This document shows positions 1 to 9,067 of a stretch of 64,000 bases of DNA, in pieces; position 1 is the first letter of the stretch; each line of letters begins with the position of its first letter. A model generated the notes under the pieces. It saw only the letters and a list, made by a program, of their open reading frames with translations, was not told where the DNA came from and did no database searches. The translations under genes were made by a program, and so were the position numbers. The DNA is taken from the NCBI GenBank assembly GCA_030017715.1, contig JASEIU010000001.1:82677-146676 (forward strand). Direction: 5' to 3'. Source of the DNA: Candidatus Saccharicenans sp. (GTDB lineage Bacteria; Acidobacteriota; Aminicenantia; Aminicenantales; Saccharicenantaceae).

Positions 1-731
1 CGGGCAAAACGGGAAACAAAAGCATTGTCTTCCTTGGGCACCCAGGCAAACGACACTTTCTCGTTTTTGCGTTTGATTATTCGTTGAAAATTCACTCCCC
101 AGAGCTGCTTCTCCCGGCGCGGGAAACGCAATTGATTGAGAGGAATCCGTATTTCCACCGTCCAGCCGTCTGCTGTTACCCGCGTTCTGGCTTCCCAGAC
201 CCCATCCCAGCTCTTGTCTTCGCTGATATCGTTGAAGAGGGCCTTATCGATTATCGAGCCGGACGGATTTACCCAGAAAGCATAACCGCTCCGCCGGTCA
301 TGATAGGGGTCGACGGAGAAGATAAACCAGTCGGAGTCGACCGAGTAGTCGCGTCGGCCAAGCTGTCCGATTATCCCCTTTGGATTTGAATCCAGGCAGC
401 GGGCGGCCACATATAGATTGGCGCTGTCATAAAACACCCAGACCAGCGTTTTCTCGCTGGAGGGGGCTCCGTCGACCGGGTCGGTCTGGATGAAATCCTC
501 GGCGGCCGGCTGGCGGTAGATTTCTTCCCTGAGGTAACCGTCAAGCTCAAAATCTCCGGTCAGGCGGTAAGCCCGGACGGTTTTAGTCTCCTGGACTTTT
601 TTGAGAGCTTCTTTGTCTATGAGCGTCTGGTCCTGGGCTCCGGATAGTCCGGGTCGGCAAAAAATTACCAATAAGAGGAAAAAAGAAAAAAGAAGACGAG
701 TGTCTATGAGGCCAGGTCTGAGCTGAAACAT
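1..731 (-). CDS. Secreted CBM9-like (DUF5916-type) protein, C-terminus cut by window edge
   Basis: I translated this minus-strand frame directly; it is open from an ATG at 729-731 to the left edge, so about 243 N-terminal residues are visible and the rest is missing. A good ribosome site (GGGAGGA) precedes the ATG. Residues 1-31 form a signal peptide (hydrophobic LLFSFFLLLVIF, then LSGAQ). The next ~190 residues read as a carbohydrate-binding family 9-like beta-sandwich: a 'LDGYLREEIYRQ' opening, 'VFYDSANLYVAARC', 'DSDWFIFSVDPYHD' and 'WTVEIRIPLNQLRF' are the landmarks. In this family the domain usually precedes a large outer-membrane-like beta-barrel (DUF5916), which would lie outside the window. 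The substrate cannot be told. It is an exported envelope protein; family assignment is by pattern recognition. Confidence 0.75.
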   Translation of the reverse strand, partial: MFQLRPGLIDTRLLFSFFLLLVIFCRPGLSGAQDQTLIDKEALKKVQETKTVRAYRLTGDFELDGYLREEIYRQPAAEDFIQTDPVDGAPSSEKTLVWVFYDSANLYVAARCLDSNPKGIIGQLGRRDYSVDSDWFIFSVDPYHDRRSGYAFWVNPSGSIIDKALFNDISEDKSWDGVWEARTRVTADGWTVEIRIPLNQLRFPRREKQLWGVNFQRIIKRKNEKVSFAWVPKEDNAFVSRFA

Positions 732-830
732 GAGTGGTTCCTCCCTATAAAATCCTCCCTTCAATTTTTAAGTCGTAATTATAACCAGAAGTTTGAAAAA
801 AATCTTTCGGAAAAAAATTTTTCGGCTGTT

Positions 831-865
831 AAAAAACGGCCGCAGGCTGAGTCTCCAGCCGGCGG
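831..865 (-). terminator. Possible rho-independent terminator of the M16 peptidase gene
   Basis: On the minus strand GGCTG and CAGCC pair around the loop GAGACT, extended by GCC/GGC across a 3-nt bulge, and are followed by TTTTTT. It lies about 70 nt past the M16 stop codon. The bulge makes this a moderate call. Confidence 0.35.
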
Positions 866-930
866 TTGCCGGGCGCGGTTTGACCCGGGTCCCCGGTCCC
901 GGATCCGGTTTCCGGCCTGCCGGGAAAACC

Positions 931-3708
931 CTATTTAATCAAGTTCCCGTCGCCGTCCAGAAAGACGATTTCACCCAGCCCGAGTTCCCGCAGCGATTTT
1001 TCTAATTGGCTTCTATCGCCGACCACCACCCAGACTGCGCTTTCGGGCAGGAGAACCTTTCTGGCGGCCCGGTTTATATCTTCAATCTTCAGCTGACGGA
1101 GACGTCCGGCGTATTTCCGGAAATAGTCGTCAGGCAGTTTGAAGTTGGCCAGCTCCACCAGGGAATTTTCCACCGCGGCCATGGTTTCCCACTGGCCCGG
1201 AAGCTGGTTTATCCGGCTGCTCAGGGCATTCTGGTATTCTTCCCGCGTCACCGGCTTCTGGCCGAGCAGGCCTTCCATTTCTGCGGTCAGCTCCTGGATG
1301 GTTTCCCTGGTCTTGTCCAGCTGAACCGGGGCCACGACGATGAACGGGCGCTGCGCCCTGGCCGGCAGGATGACCGAGAAGGCTCCGTAGCTCCAGTGCT
1401 TGTTCTCCCTGATGTTCATGTTAATTCTGGACACAAAATCTCCGCCGAAAATGAAGTTCATCAGGTCGATGGCCAGGTCATCGGGGTCGGCCGGAGAAGG
1501 AACCGGCAGGCCGGCCATGACCAGCGATTGCGGGGCCCCGGGCTTATCTATCAGGTAAACGGCCGGCCTGGAGCGGGGTTTGACTGCGGCCAGATTCTTC
1601 CGCGGTATCTCGCCCGGACGCCAGTCCTTGAAAATAGTCTCCAGCCTGGGTTTAACTTCAGCCATGGTTATGTCCCCGGTCAATATCAGGGTTGAATGGT
1701 TGGGCTTGAACCAGGTCTGGTGGAACTTCTTCAGGTCTTCCCTGGTTATTTTCTGCACCGTTTGTTCATAGCCGCTTCCGGTCAGAGGGTTGCTGTAAGC
1801 ATGTCCCTCGCCAAAAATCAGTTTGGGCAGCACTCTGATGGCCAGAGTGGTCGGAGAAAATTTTTCCTGCTGGATCCTGGCCAGTTGAATCTTTTTCAGG
1901 CGCTGGAAGTCGGCCTCGGGAAAAGCCGGATTAAGAATGATATCGGCGTAAACGTCAAGAGCCTTATCCAGGTTATCCTTGAGCACTCCCAGACTGACAT
2001 AGGAAAAGTCGAGGGCCGAGCTGGCTCCGAGCTCCGCCCCCAGCCTGGCCAGCTCCTCGCTGACCTGGAGGGAACTTCTCCGGGCAGTGCCCTCGTCCAG
2101 CATCTGCATGGCAAAATAGGCGGTGCCGGGCAGGGCCAGCTGGTCGGCGGCGTATCCGGCATCAACCATCAAACCCACCCGGACATAGGGAATGGTGTGA
2201 CGCTCGGCCAGGATGATTTTCAGCCCGTTGCTCAGAGTGGCTTTCTGAATTTCCGGAAACCGGGCCTCCGGGACCGCAGACGGTTCGGGCCTCTGGCTGC
2301 GGTTGACATCGGTCTGAGCGGCGCTCAACTGGGGATAGGGGTGAATTTCCAGCACGCACAGGCCGTCGGAGAGCCATCTCAGGGCGGTTTCCCTGATGGC
2401 CTGAGTGGTGGCTTCCCTGACGTGTCTTAAAATTTCCTGGTAATAATCCGGCCGGCCGCCGAACACCTGGCTTCTGGCCAGCAGGTCGCACTTGCCGGAA
2501 AAACCGCCTATTTTTTCCACTCCCCGGATGAAATCGGTCAGGTATCCGGTCCTGACTCTTTCCAGTTCTCCGGGTTCGGGTCCGTCTTTCAGGAAGCGAA
2601 CCAGTTCTTCCTTGATGGCCTGTTCCAGCCTTGATATTTCCACCCCGGGCTTGGCGTCGGCCGTGATGAAAAATATTCCGGCTATCTCTCTGAGGTCTAC
2701 GTAAGCGGATACGCTGGAAGCGATCTGTTCGTCATAAACCAGCCTTTTGTAGAGTCTCGAATTTTTGCCTTCGCCCAGGATGCTGCTGGCCAGGTCCAGG
2801 TAATCGGCTTCAGCCGTTCCCCATTGAGGGATATTCCAGGCCAGGTAAATTCGGGCCTGAGAAACGCGGTCCTGAACCTGCTGGCGCTGTTCGCCGCTTC
2901 TTTTAGCCACCCAGGCGGTGTGACGGGCGACCGGCGGCGAGGGCGGAATGCTGCCGAAATACTTTTTAACCTTTTCCAGGACTTCAGTCGGATTGATGTC
3001 GCCGGCTATGACCACCACGGCGTTATTCGGTCCGTAATAACTGGCAAACCAGTCATGCACATCCTGCAGGCTGGCCCGGTCCAGGTCTTCGATGGAGCCG
3101 CCCACAGTCCAGGAATAAGGATGGCCGGCCGGGAAAAGGGCTTTAGCCAGGAGCTCCTCGGCCACAGCGTATGGTTCATTGGCGTACTGCCTTAATTCAT
3201 TCTGGACCACGCCCCGCTGCTCGTCCAGCTTGGCCTGGTCGATGGCGCCTTTCAGATGTCCCATCCGGTCTGACTCCAGCCACAGGACCAGGTCCAGCGC
3301 CGGGACGGGCACCGTTTCAAAGTAATTGGTCCGGTCTTCATTGGTGGTGCCGTTGATGTCGGTGGTCCCGACTTTCTGCAGGGCCTTAAAGAAATCGTCG
3401 TTATAATGCTCGCTGCCGTTGAACATCAGGTGTTCGAACAGATGAGCAAAGCCGGTCTTGCCGGGCTTTTCATTCTTCGAACCCACGTGGTACCAGACGT
3501 TGAAAGCCACGATCGGAGCCTTGTGGTCTTCGTGCAGGATCACAGTCAGTCCGTTGGACAGAACGTGTTTCTGGAAAGGGATATCGAATTGTTTGCTGTT
3601 CTGAGCCAGGACGGCGGTCGGCCAGGCTGCGGTTAACATGGCAAACATAAGAAAAAGCGCCAGCGCTTTTACGGTCTGGCAAGGCGTGGAATTGTTTCGG
3701 GTGCTCAT
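931..3708 (-). CDS. M16 family zinc metallopeptidase, two-domain, exported
   Basis: A 925-residue insulinase/pitrilysin-family peptidase. Residues 1-35 are a signal peptide ending near AVLAQ, so it acts in the periplasm or outer envelope. The inverted zinc motif H89-L-F-E92-H93 and the third ligand E171 (in QNELRQY) are intact in the first half, so this half is catalytic. The second half, beginning near 'ATLSNGLKIILAERHTIP' (about residue 495), is the homologous M16C-type partner domain without HxxEH, as in fused two-domain members. Start ATG has AAAGGAG six bases upstream. M16 enzymes degrade peptides enclosed in a clamshell chamber; the substrate is not predictable. It is a single gene, convergent with nothing and followed by a possible terminator. 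Confidence 0.92.
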   Translation of the reverse strand: MSTRNNSTPCQTVKALALFLMFAMLTAAWPTAVLAQNSKQFDIPFQKHVLSNGLTVILHEDHKAPIVAFNVWYHVGSKNEKPGKTGFAHLFEHLMFNGSEHYNDDFFKALQKVGTTDINGTTNEDRTNYFETVPVPALDLVLWLESDRMGHLKGAIDQAKLDEQRGVVQNELRQYANEPYAVAEELLAKALFPAGHPYSWTVGGSIEDLDRASLQDVHDWFASYYGPNNAVVVIAGDINPTEVLEKVKKYFGSIPPSPPVARHTAWVAKRSGEQRQQVQDRVSQARIYLAWNIPQWGTAEADYLDLASSILGEGKNSRLYKRLVYDEQIASSVSAYVDLREIAGIFFITADAKPGVEISRLEQAIKEELVRFLKDGPEPGELERVRTGYLTDFIRGVEKIGGFSGKCDLLARSQVFGGRPDYYQEILRHVREATTQAIRETALRWLSDGLCVLEIHPYPQLSAAQTDVNRSQRPEPSAVPEARFPEIQKATLSNGLKIILAERHTIPYVRVGLMVDAGYAADQLALPGTAYFAMQMLDEGTARRSSLQVSEELARLGAELGASSALDFSYVSLGVLKDNLDKALDVYADIILNPAFPEADFQRLKKIQLARIQQEKFSPTTLAIRVLPKLIFGEGHAYSNPLTGSGYEQTVQKITREDLKKFHQTWFKPNHSTLILTGDITMAEVKPRLETIFKDWRPGEIPRKNLAAVKPRSRPAVYLIDKPGAPQSLVMAGLPVPSPADPDDLAIDLMNFIFGGDFVSRINMNIRENKHWSYGAFSVILPARAQRPFIVVAPVQLDKTRETIQELTAEMEGLLGQKPVTREEYQNALSSRINQLPGQWETMAAVENSLVELANFKLPDDYFRKYAGRLRQLKIEDINRAARKVLLPESAVWVVVGDRSQLEKSLRELGLGEIVFLDGDGNLIK

Positions 3709-3788
3709 TAAATACTCCTTTAGAGCTGTTTTATATAAATACGAGAAGCTCTGGTTATGGTTCTCTGTGTCGGTCCCGGTCGCTCATT

Positions 3789-4352
3789 CTAAGAGGCCAG
3801 TTTCCGGCCCAGGGCTCTGGCTTCTTCCAGCCGGCCGGCCTGCTTTCTGACCTGGCCCTGACCTGCGGCCGAGGTATAGACTGCGCCTATTATTTCTGCT
3901 CCAAGATAATTAAAGATATCCTGATAGGCCCGGAGGGCGTTAATCCCTCCGGAGGAAAAAACATCCCGGTCGGCGTAGGTGAGAATCAGGCCGATTTTTT
4001 TATTTCTGAAGCAGGTGTATTCGTCGCCGCCCAGAGCATACCAGCGGTCGACAAACAATTTGGTCTGGGCGTTAATGCTGAACCAGTAAACGGGATGGGC
4101 CAGAATCAGGCCCTCCGCTTCTATGAGCTTCGGATATAACTTCTGCATATCGTCTTTCTGGACGCATTTTCCCGGACCCTTCTCCCGGCAACGGTCGCAG
4201 GCCCGGCAGGGATTGATTCTAAGACGGGCCAGGTTGATGACCTCAACCGAAGCCCCGGCCTGGCGGGCGGCCCGGGCCGCTTCCAGAGCCAGAATGGCGG
4301 AGTTGCCGTCTTTTCGAGGGCTGGCGGTGAAGATCAGAATTTTCTTTTTCAT
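3789..4352 (-). CDS. Flavodoxin-fold NAD(P)H-dependent FMN reductase family protein
   Basis: 187 residues. The N-terminus 'ILIFTASPRKDGNSA' is the FMN phosphate-binding loop of the NADPH-dependent FMN reductase / iron-sulfur flavoprotein group. A cysteine cluster CRACDRC...C (about residues 48-63) resembles the compact cluster motif of iron-sulfur flavoproteins, and 'AHPVYWFSINAQTKLFVDRW' is the typical isoalloxazine-binding stretch. It is probably a cytoplasmic flavin oxidoreductase, possibly with a 4Fe-4S cluster; the electron partner is unknown. It sits 4 nt downstream of the small membrane protein gene on the same strand, so the two are likely co-transcribed. Confidence 0.85.
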   Translation of the reverse strand: MKKKILIFTASPRKDGNSAILALEAARAARQAGASVEVINLARLRINPCRACDRCREKGPGKCVQKDDMQKLYPKLIEAEGLILAHPVYWFSINAQTKLFVDRWYALGGDEYTCFRNKKIGLILTYADRDVFSSGGINALRAYQDIFNYLGAEIIGAVYTSAAGQGQVRKQAGRLEEARALGRKLAS

Positions 4353-4356
4353 CCTC

Positions 4357-4614
4357 TCACCCCTTCTGATTTCCAGACTGGCTCCTGATTATGGTCATCA
4401 GGGCAATCACCACCCAGACCGAATTGACGCCGACCGATGGATAGGCGCCGAAATGGAAAGCGTTCATCAGCAGGCAGGCGCTGCCGGCCAGGTTAAGAAG
4501 CTGGTAGGTTAGGGAATCCCCGGCCAGCTTACGGTTTGAAACCAGGATGTAGGCCAGAAGCAGCATCAGTGCCCCCAGCCAGCCGGCCAGGTTGATGAGG
4601 AAAGTTTGGCTCAT
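4357..4614 (-). CDS. Small CBU_0592-type integral membrane protein
   Basis: 85 residues with three predicted hydrophobic helices: 'AGWLGALMLLLAYILV' near the N-terminus, 'LLNLAGSACLLMNAFHF' in the middle and 'SVWVVIALMTII' near the C-terminus. The 'G..A.LLLAY.L...' and 'Y..LNL.G...L..N' pattern matches the CBU_0592 family, small inner-membrane proteins of unknown function that are widespread in bacteria. It is the upstream gene of a likely two-gene unit with the flavodoxin-like reductase. No function can be assigned from sequence. Confidence 0.7.
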   Translation of the reverse strand: MSQTFLINLAGWLGALMLLLAYILVSNRKLAGDSLTYQLLNLAGSACLLMNAFHFGAYPSVGVNSVWVVIALMTIIRSQSGNQKG

Positions 4615-4730
4615 GGCAAAAGGCTCCAGCCTGAAAAGAATTAAAATGAATTATACAGTAAAGGGCGGCTGCAGGAAAGTTGAGAAAAAACGGGCTGGAA
4701 GGCGTCTGTTATAGCTGAAAGGAGGAAATC

Positions 4731-5057
4731 ATGGCAGACAGGAATTTCAACCCGGGCCGGAAAGACAGACTGACGGTGGAAGAGTTCGTCCAACTGGCCA
4801 TCAAATCTCTGAGGATGGGTGATTTCAAGGGCATCCACTCGGTCTACAGCGGATTTAACGAGGCCTTCAAGAAATATTTCGGGCAGGACCCGGTCCAGGC
4901 TACCAACCGCCTGGCGGAAGAAAGAAAGATCGAAATCCGACCGATCAAAGGTGGGGTGTTGCTCTATCTGCCCGGAGAGGCGCCCTCTCAATCCAGGGGA
5001 GACGAGGCTCTCAAAAAGATGGGATTATCCCTGGCGGAAAAGAGCGGACAGGCCTGA
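4731..5057 (+). CDS. Hypothetical 108-residue soluble protein
   Basis: I do not recognise a family. The ATG is preceded by a strong ribosome site (AAAGGAGG, 6 nt spacing), which together with the codon pattern supports a real gene. The middle 'GFNEAFKKYFGQDP' followed by 'RLAEERKIEIRPIKGGVLLY' looks like a recognition helix followed by a two-strand wing, so a winged-helix fold is possible but is only a guess. There is no signal peptide or membrane segment. It is convergent with rpoD with only 7 nt between the stop codons. Confidence 0.6.
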   Translation: MADRNFNPGRKDRLTVEEFVQLAIKSLRMGDFKGIHSVYSGFNEAFKKYFGQDPVQATNRLAEERKIEIRPIKGGVLLYLPGEAPSQSRGDEALKKMGLSLAEKSGQA

Positions 5058-5064
5058 CCTCACT

Positions 5065-6747
5065 TCAGGAACGGGGCATCCCGCCCAGCTGGTCGGAACC
5101 GCTTTCAGAAAAAGATTTCAGTTTATCCCGCAGGGTGGATTCGGCCAGCTTGCGCAGAGCCTTGGTCTCTATCTGCCGGACTCTTTCTCTGGTGACCTTA
5201 AGCTTCTGGCCGATTTCTTCCAGAGTGTGTTCCTGACCGTCACCTATTCCGAACCTCATCTTGATGACCGTGGCTTCCCTTTCGGTCAGCGAATTGAGGG
5301 CTCTGGTGATCTGTTCTTTGAGGTTGGCCCTGATGACGATGTCGGCCGGCGAAGGGTTGTAAACGTCCCTGACGAAATCTTTAAGGAAGCTCTCCTCGTC
5401 GTCGCCGATGGGAGAGTCCAGAGAAAGCAATTCCTGGCTGTCCTGGAGTATCTTGCTGACTTTCTGCACCGGCATACGAACGGCTTCGGCAATTTCCTGA
5501 ACGGTCGGTTCCCGGCCGGTCTTCTGCACCAGCTCCTGGTGAATCTTCTTGAGGCGGTTGATGGTTTCGACCATGTGCACCGGTATCCTGATGGTCCGGG
5601 CCTGGTCGGCGATGGCCCGGGTGATGGACTGCTTGATCCACCAGGTGGCGTAGGTGGAGAATTTGAAACCCCGGTGGTAGTCGAATTTCTGCACCGCCCT
5701 CATCAGACCCAGGTTTCCTTCCTGGATGAGGTCGGACAGGCTCAGACCCCGGTTGACGTAGTTCTTGGCAATTGAAACCACCAGCCTGAGGTTGGCCTCG
5801 ATCAGCTTGTTTTCGGCATGTTTTTGAATTTTTTCGCCGCGGCTGACGTCGCGCAGCACCCGGCGCAGCTCACCGGCCTCCAGCCCCGATTCCTGGCGGT
5901 AGATTTTCTCCTCGGCCTGGAACCGGCTGAGTTTTTGTCTGAGCGCTTTGGCTGCCGATTTCTGCCTGGTTTTCTGGATGGCCAGCTGGATTTCTTCCTT
6001 TTTCTCTTCCAGCTCGTTCATAACCTGGAGGATATCGCGCAGGCGGCTTATGGAAGCGGCCATCTTTTCCGGAGACAGGTGCAGTTCTTCCAGGATGCGG
6101 TACATGCTGATGATCAGCCGGCTGTGGGCAAAAGCCTGCCTGGCAGTGGGTTTCAGCCCTGATAACTTTTCTGACAGACGGTAAAATTTATCAAGGGTCT
6201 GGCGCAGGCTCTTGACTTTCTTCCAGGCGGTATCGTCCTCGAAATCTTCGGTCTCGTCGAAAAACCGGAGGAAGCGCTCGGGCTCAGTCTCAGCCAGGTC
6301 GCGCAGAGAAAGAATATCATTGATGGCCAGTTTGGTCTTGAGCAGTGCCCGAAGCTGGATCTTTTTTCCCCTTTCCATCTGACGGGCCAGGTCGATTTCA
6401 TCCTGCTGGGAAAGCAGTGAAATCTTGCCCATCTCCCGGAAATATATTTTTATCGGGTCGTGGTCGGATTCAATTTGCTCGTTGGCCTTGCTGGCTTCAA
6501 CCTTAGCGGTCCTGGGCAGTATATCTCTCAGTTCAAACTCGTCGAAATCATCAGAAATACTTTTCAGCTTGTTAGCCTGTTGCAGCTCAGGTTCCAGGGC
6601 CTTATTGAGAAAAAGAGGGTCCAGGTCCGGGCTGAAAATCTCGGGAGATAAGGTCTGCTCCGGCGTCACGAATTCAGACTTTTCCTGTTGTTTTCCGGCC
6701 TTTTTCTTCTTAGAAATAGTCTTGTCTTTTTTAAACTTTTTAACCAT
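5065..6747 (-). CDS. rpoD: Primary RNA polymerase sigma factor (sigma-70, RpoD)
   Basis: 560 residues with the full layout of a housekeeping sigma factor. A Lys-rich, poorly conserved N-terminus (1-95) stands in for region 1.1. Region 1.2 is at about 97-130 ([19 protein letters not shown]). A non-conserved helical insert occupies about 130-310. Region 2 is at 311-385, including [19 protein letters not shown] and the -10-reading [17 protein letters not shown]. Region 3 lies around 390-470. Region 4 is at about 480-540, with the -35-reading helix-turn-helix [17 protein letters not shown]. It directs transcription from -35/-10 promoters, several of which are visible in this window. The gene diverges from the GWxTD gene at 6930. 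Confidence 0.97.
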   Translation of the reverse strand: MVKKFKKDKTISKKKKAGKQQEKSEFVTPEQTLSPEIFSPDLDPLFLNKALEPELQQANKLKSISDDFDEFELRDILPRTAKVEASKANEQIESDHDPIKIYFREMGKISLLSQQDEIDLARQMERGKKIQLRALLKTKLAINDILSLRDLAETEPERFLRFFDETEDFEDDTAWKKVKSLRQTLDKFYRLSEKLSGLKPTARQAFAHSRLIISMYRILEELHLSPEKMAASISRLRDILQVMNELEEKKEEIQLAIQKTRQKSAAKALRQKLSRFQAEEKIYRQESGLEAGELRRVLRDVSRGEKIQKHAENKLIEANLRLVVSIAKNYVNRGLSLSDLIQEGNLGLMRAVQKFDYHRGFKFSTYATWWIKQSITRAIADQARTIRIPVHMVETINRLKKIHQELVQKTGREPTVQEIAEAVRMPVQKVSKILQDSQELLSLDSPIGDDEESFLKDFVRDVYNPSPADIVIRANLKEQITRALNSLTEREATVIKMRFGIGDGQEHTLEEIGQKLKVTRERVRQIETKALRKLAESTLRDKLKSFSESGSDQLGGMPRS

Positions 6748-6821
6748 GAGACCCCTGAGATTCTCGTCCCTTAGCCTGCGACTGAGGGAGAGAAGACTTT
6801 TCTTTCTTTAATTCCTTATTA

Positions 6822-6850
6822 TAAATAAGCCCGCCAGTTTCCTTTGTCAA
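6822..6850 (-). promoter_or_regulatory. Candidate sigma-70 promoter for rpoD
   Basis: On the minus strand TTGACA (6850-6845), a 17-nt spacer and TATTTA (6827-6822) lie about 75 nt before the rpoD start codon. The -35 box is perfect and the -10 has moderate fit. Confidence 0.5.
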
Positions 6851-6871
6851 GCAATTTTAATGCATCCATCC

Positions 6872-6900
6872 TTGAAGGACAGGGTTATATATTATAGAAT
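6872..6900 (+). promoter_or_regulatory. Candidate sigma-70 promoter for the GWxTD-TPR gene
   Basis: TTGAAG (6872-6877), a 17-nt spacer and TAGAAT (6895-6900) end 29 nt before the ATG at 6930. It is divergent from the rpoD promoter within the same 180-nt gap. Confidence 0.45.
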
Positions 6901-6929
6901 AAATATCCAATTAGTAAATCGGAGTCGTG

Positions 6930-9023
6930 ATGAAAATAAAATCGTTGGGGATAGTCACTCTTGTCCTGTTAAGTCTCAGCCTTGTAACCGTTCCGGCAAC
7001 CGTTTCCGGGCAATCCAAACCCAAAACCCAGAAAGAGCTGCTGCGGGCGCTGCCGGACAAATACCGCAAATGGCTGGAAGAAGAGGTGGTTTATATTATC
7101 TCTCAGAAAGAAAGAGAAGTTTTTCTGCGATTGGAGAATGACCGCCAGCGCGATATCTTTATCGAAGCCTTCTGGAAGCAGCGCGACCCCAACCCCAACA
7201 CTCCCGAAAACGAATTTAAGGTGGAGCACTACCGACGCCTCGAGTATGCCAACAAACACTTCGGCAAGGAATCTCCGGGTCCCGGCTGGCGTTCGGATAT
7301 GGGCAAGATTTACATTATGCTCGGAGAGCCCCAATCTACAGAGAAATATGAAAACCTTTACGACCTGTATCCGACGATCATCTGGTTTTACCAGGGGATG
7401 GCCGAATACGGGCTGCCCAACGCCTTTTCGGTGGTCTTTTACAAACCCGACGGCATGGGAGAATACAGGCTTTACTCGCCCATCAAAGATGGCCCGATGA
7501 AGCTGATGCCCCACTACAGCGGCGACATGACCGCCTATGCTGAGGCCTTCAGCAAGCTGACCGATATCGAACCCAACGTGGCCAAGGTCTCTCTCAGTCT
7601 GATCGAGGGCGAGCCGCTGACCGACCTGGTGCCTTCCATCTCCTCCGATGTTCTGATTAACCAGAAGATTCCCGCCGCCCCGACCTACAAGGTCAGGAGC
7701 ACCTACGCCGAAAAGCTCTTCCGCTACCAGGATATAATCGAGGTCGAGTACACGGCCAATTATATTGACAGCGACGCTCTGGTCAGTGTCTATCAATCGC
7801 CCTCCGGAATATACTATGTCCACTATCTGATAGAACCCAAGAAACTGTCCCTCGAGAGAAACGACAACAATTATCAAACCACCATAGTCATCAACGGCAT
7901 CGTGACCGACCTGGAAAGCAAGCCGGTCTACCAGTTCGACCGCCGGATACCGCTTAACCTCCGGGGCGAGCAGGTCTCGAGTATCCGGGACCGCCAGATG
8001 AGCTTCCAGGATGTCTTCCCGCTGGTCCCCGGGAAATACCGCCTGAGCATCCTGTTCAAAAATTTTATTTCCAAGGAATTTACCTCACTCGAGACCACCC
8101 TCAACATACCCGAGCGCCAGTTGCAGATCAGCCCGGTTCTGCTGTCCACCCGCCTGAGCCGGAACTCTCAGTATCGGGGCCTGAACAAGGCCTTCCTGCT
8201 CGACGACCTGCAGTTTTCGCCCACTCCGAGGAACGACTTTGTCCCGGGCGACAGGATGTATGCTTTTTTCCAGGTCTGGGGACTAACCCCGCAGCTCAGA
8301 AATTCGGGCAGCCTGGTCTATGAGGTGGTCCGCGAGAATGGGGAAGTCGTTAAGAACTTCAGCAAGAAGCTGTCCGAATATACCGACGGGAATGTTTTTT
8401 ACGAGGAGTTTGTGCTGGAAGGTTGGGTCCCGGCCAATTACACCCTGAAAGTCAATTTACAGGATGGTAATAGCAATGTCCTGGCCGGCGGAAAGGCCAA
8501 CTTTTTCATCAGCCACCTGCCGGCCCTGCCCCGGTCCTGGGTCATGACCCAGCCCGTTGACGGCGATAACTCGGCCGTGGTCCAGCATGCGCTCGGCCTC
8601 CAGTACTGGAACAGGAAAGACCTGCCCCAGGCCAGAAGATACCTTGAAGCAGCCCATAAAAAGGACCTGGCCGAACCGGTCTATGCCCTGGATTTTTGTC
8701 GGCTGCTATATTTCGAGGAAAAATACCAGGAATTGCTGAAGATCGCCCTGCCTTTCATCAACCAGGGAAATAAGGATTTTCTGGAAATTGCCGGCCAGTC
8801 CCACCAGGCCCTGCGGCAGTATCAGCAGGCCATCGATTATTACAAGCAGTACCTGTCTTATTTCGGAACCAACATTAATGTTCTCAATGCCATCGGAGAA
8901 TGTTATTATCAACTGGGCGATATGGATGAGGCGCTCTATGCCTGGGAACGGTCGCTTCAGATCGAACCGAATCAGGCCGGGATAAAAGACCGGGTTAAGG
9001 CTGTCAAGGACAAGAAGAAATAA
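6930..9023 (+). CDS. GWxTD-domain protein with C-terminal TPRs (module A)
   Basis: About 697 residues. I chose the ATG at 6930 over the GTG three bases earlier because GGAG sits 5 nt before it. A signal peptide (to about residue 29, VSGQ) marks export. The conserved N-terminal signature is 'FWKQRDPNPNTPENEF' followed by GWRSD at about 119-123, the GWxTD motif with T replaced by S, then 'IYIMLGEP'. The middle (about 250-530) is beta-rich, with two immunoglobulin-like repeats. The C-terminal 150 residues are TPR repeats ('ALGLQYWNRKDLPQARRYLE', 'CYYQLGDMDEALYAWERSLQ'). GWxTD proteins have no established biochemical role. The next gene follows 44 nt later and also carries TPRs, so the two are probably partners. 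Confidence 0.85.
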   Translation: MKIKSLGIVTLVLLSLSLVTVPATVSGQSKPKTQKELLRALPDKYRKWLEEEVVYIISQKEREVFLRLENDRQRDIFIEAFWKQRDPNPNTPENEFKVEHYRRLEYANKHFGKESPGPGWRSDMGKIYIMLGEPQSTEKYENLYDLYPTIIWFYQGMAEYGLPNAFSVVFYKPDGMGEYRLYSPIKDGPMKLMPHYSGDMTAYAEAFSKLTDIEPNVAKVSLSLIEGEPLTDLVPSISSDVLINQKIPAAPTYKVRSTYAEKLFRYQDIIEVEYTANYIDSDALVSVYQSPSGIYYVHYLIEPKKLSLERNDNNYQTTIVINGIVTDLESKPVYQFDRRIPLNLRGEQVSSIRDRQMSFQDVFPLVPGKYRLSILFKNFISKEFTSLETTLNIPERQLQISPVLLSTRLSRNSQYRGLNKAFLLDDLQFSPTPRNDFVPGDRMYAFFQVWGLTPQLRNSGSLVYEVVRENGEVVKNFSKKLSEYTDGNVFYEEFVLEGWVPANYTLKVNLQDGNSNVLAGGKANFFISHLPALPRSWVMTQPVDGDNSAVVQHALGLQYWNRKDLPQARRYLEAAHKKDLAEPVYALDFCRLLYFEEKYQELLKIALPFINQGNKDFLEIAGQSHQALRQYQQAIDYYKQYLSYFGTNINVLNAIGECYYQLGDMDEALYAWERSLQIEPNQAGIKDRVKAVKDKKK

Positions 9024-9067
9024 TCCATCGGCCCGGATTGGATATATAATATGGTATGGAGGTCTTG

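Noticed and set aside
6849..6865. Possible sigma-54 element upstream of rpoD (minus strand ATGCATTAAAATTGCTT)
   Set aside because: The essential GG of the -24 element reads TG, and a good sigma-70 -35 box overlaps the same bases.
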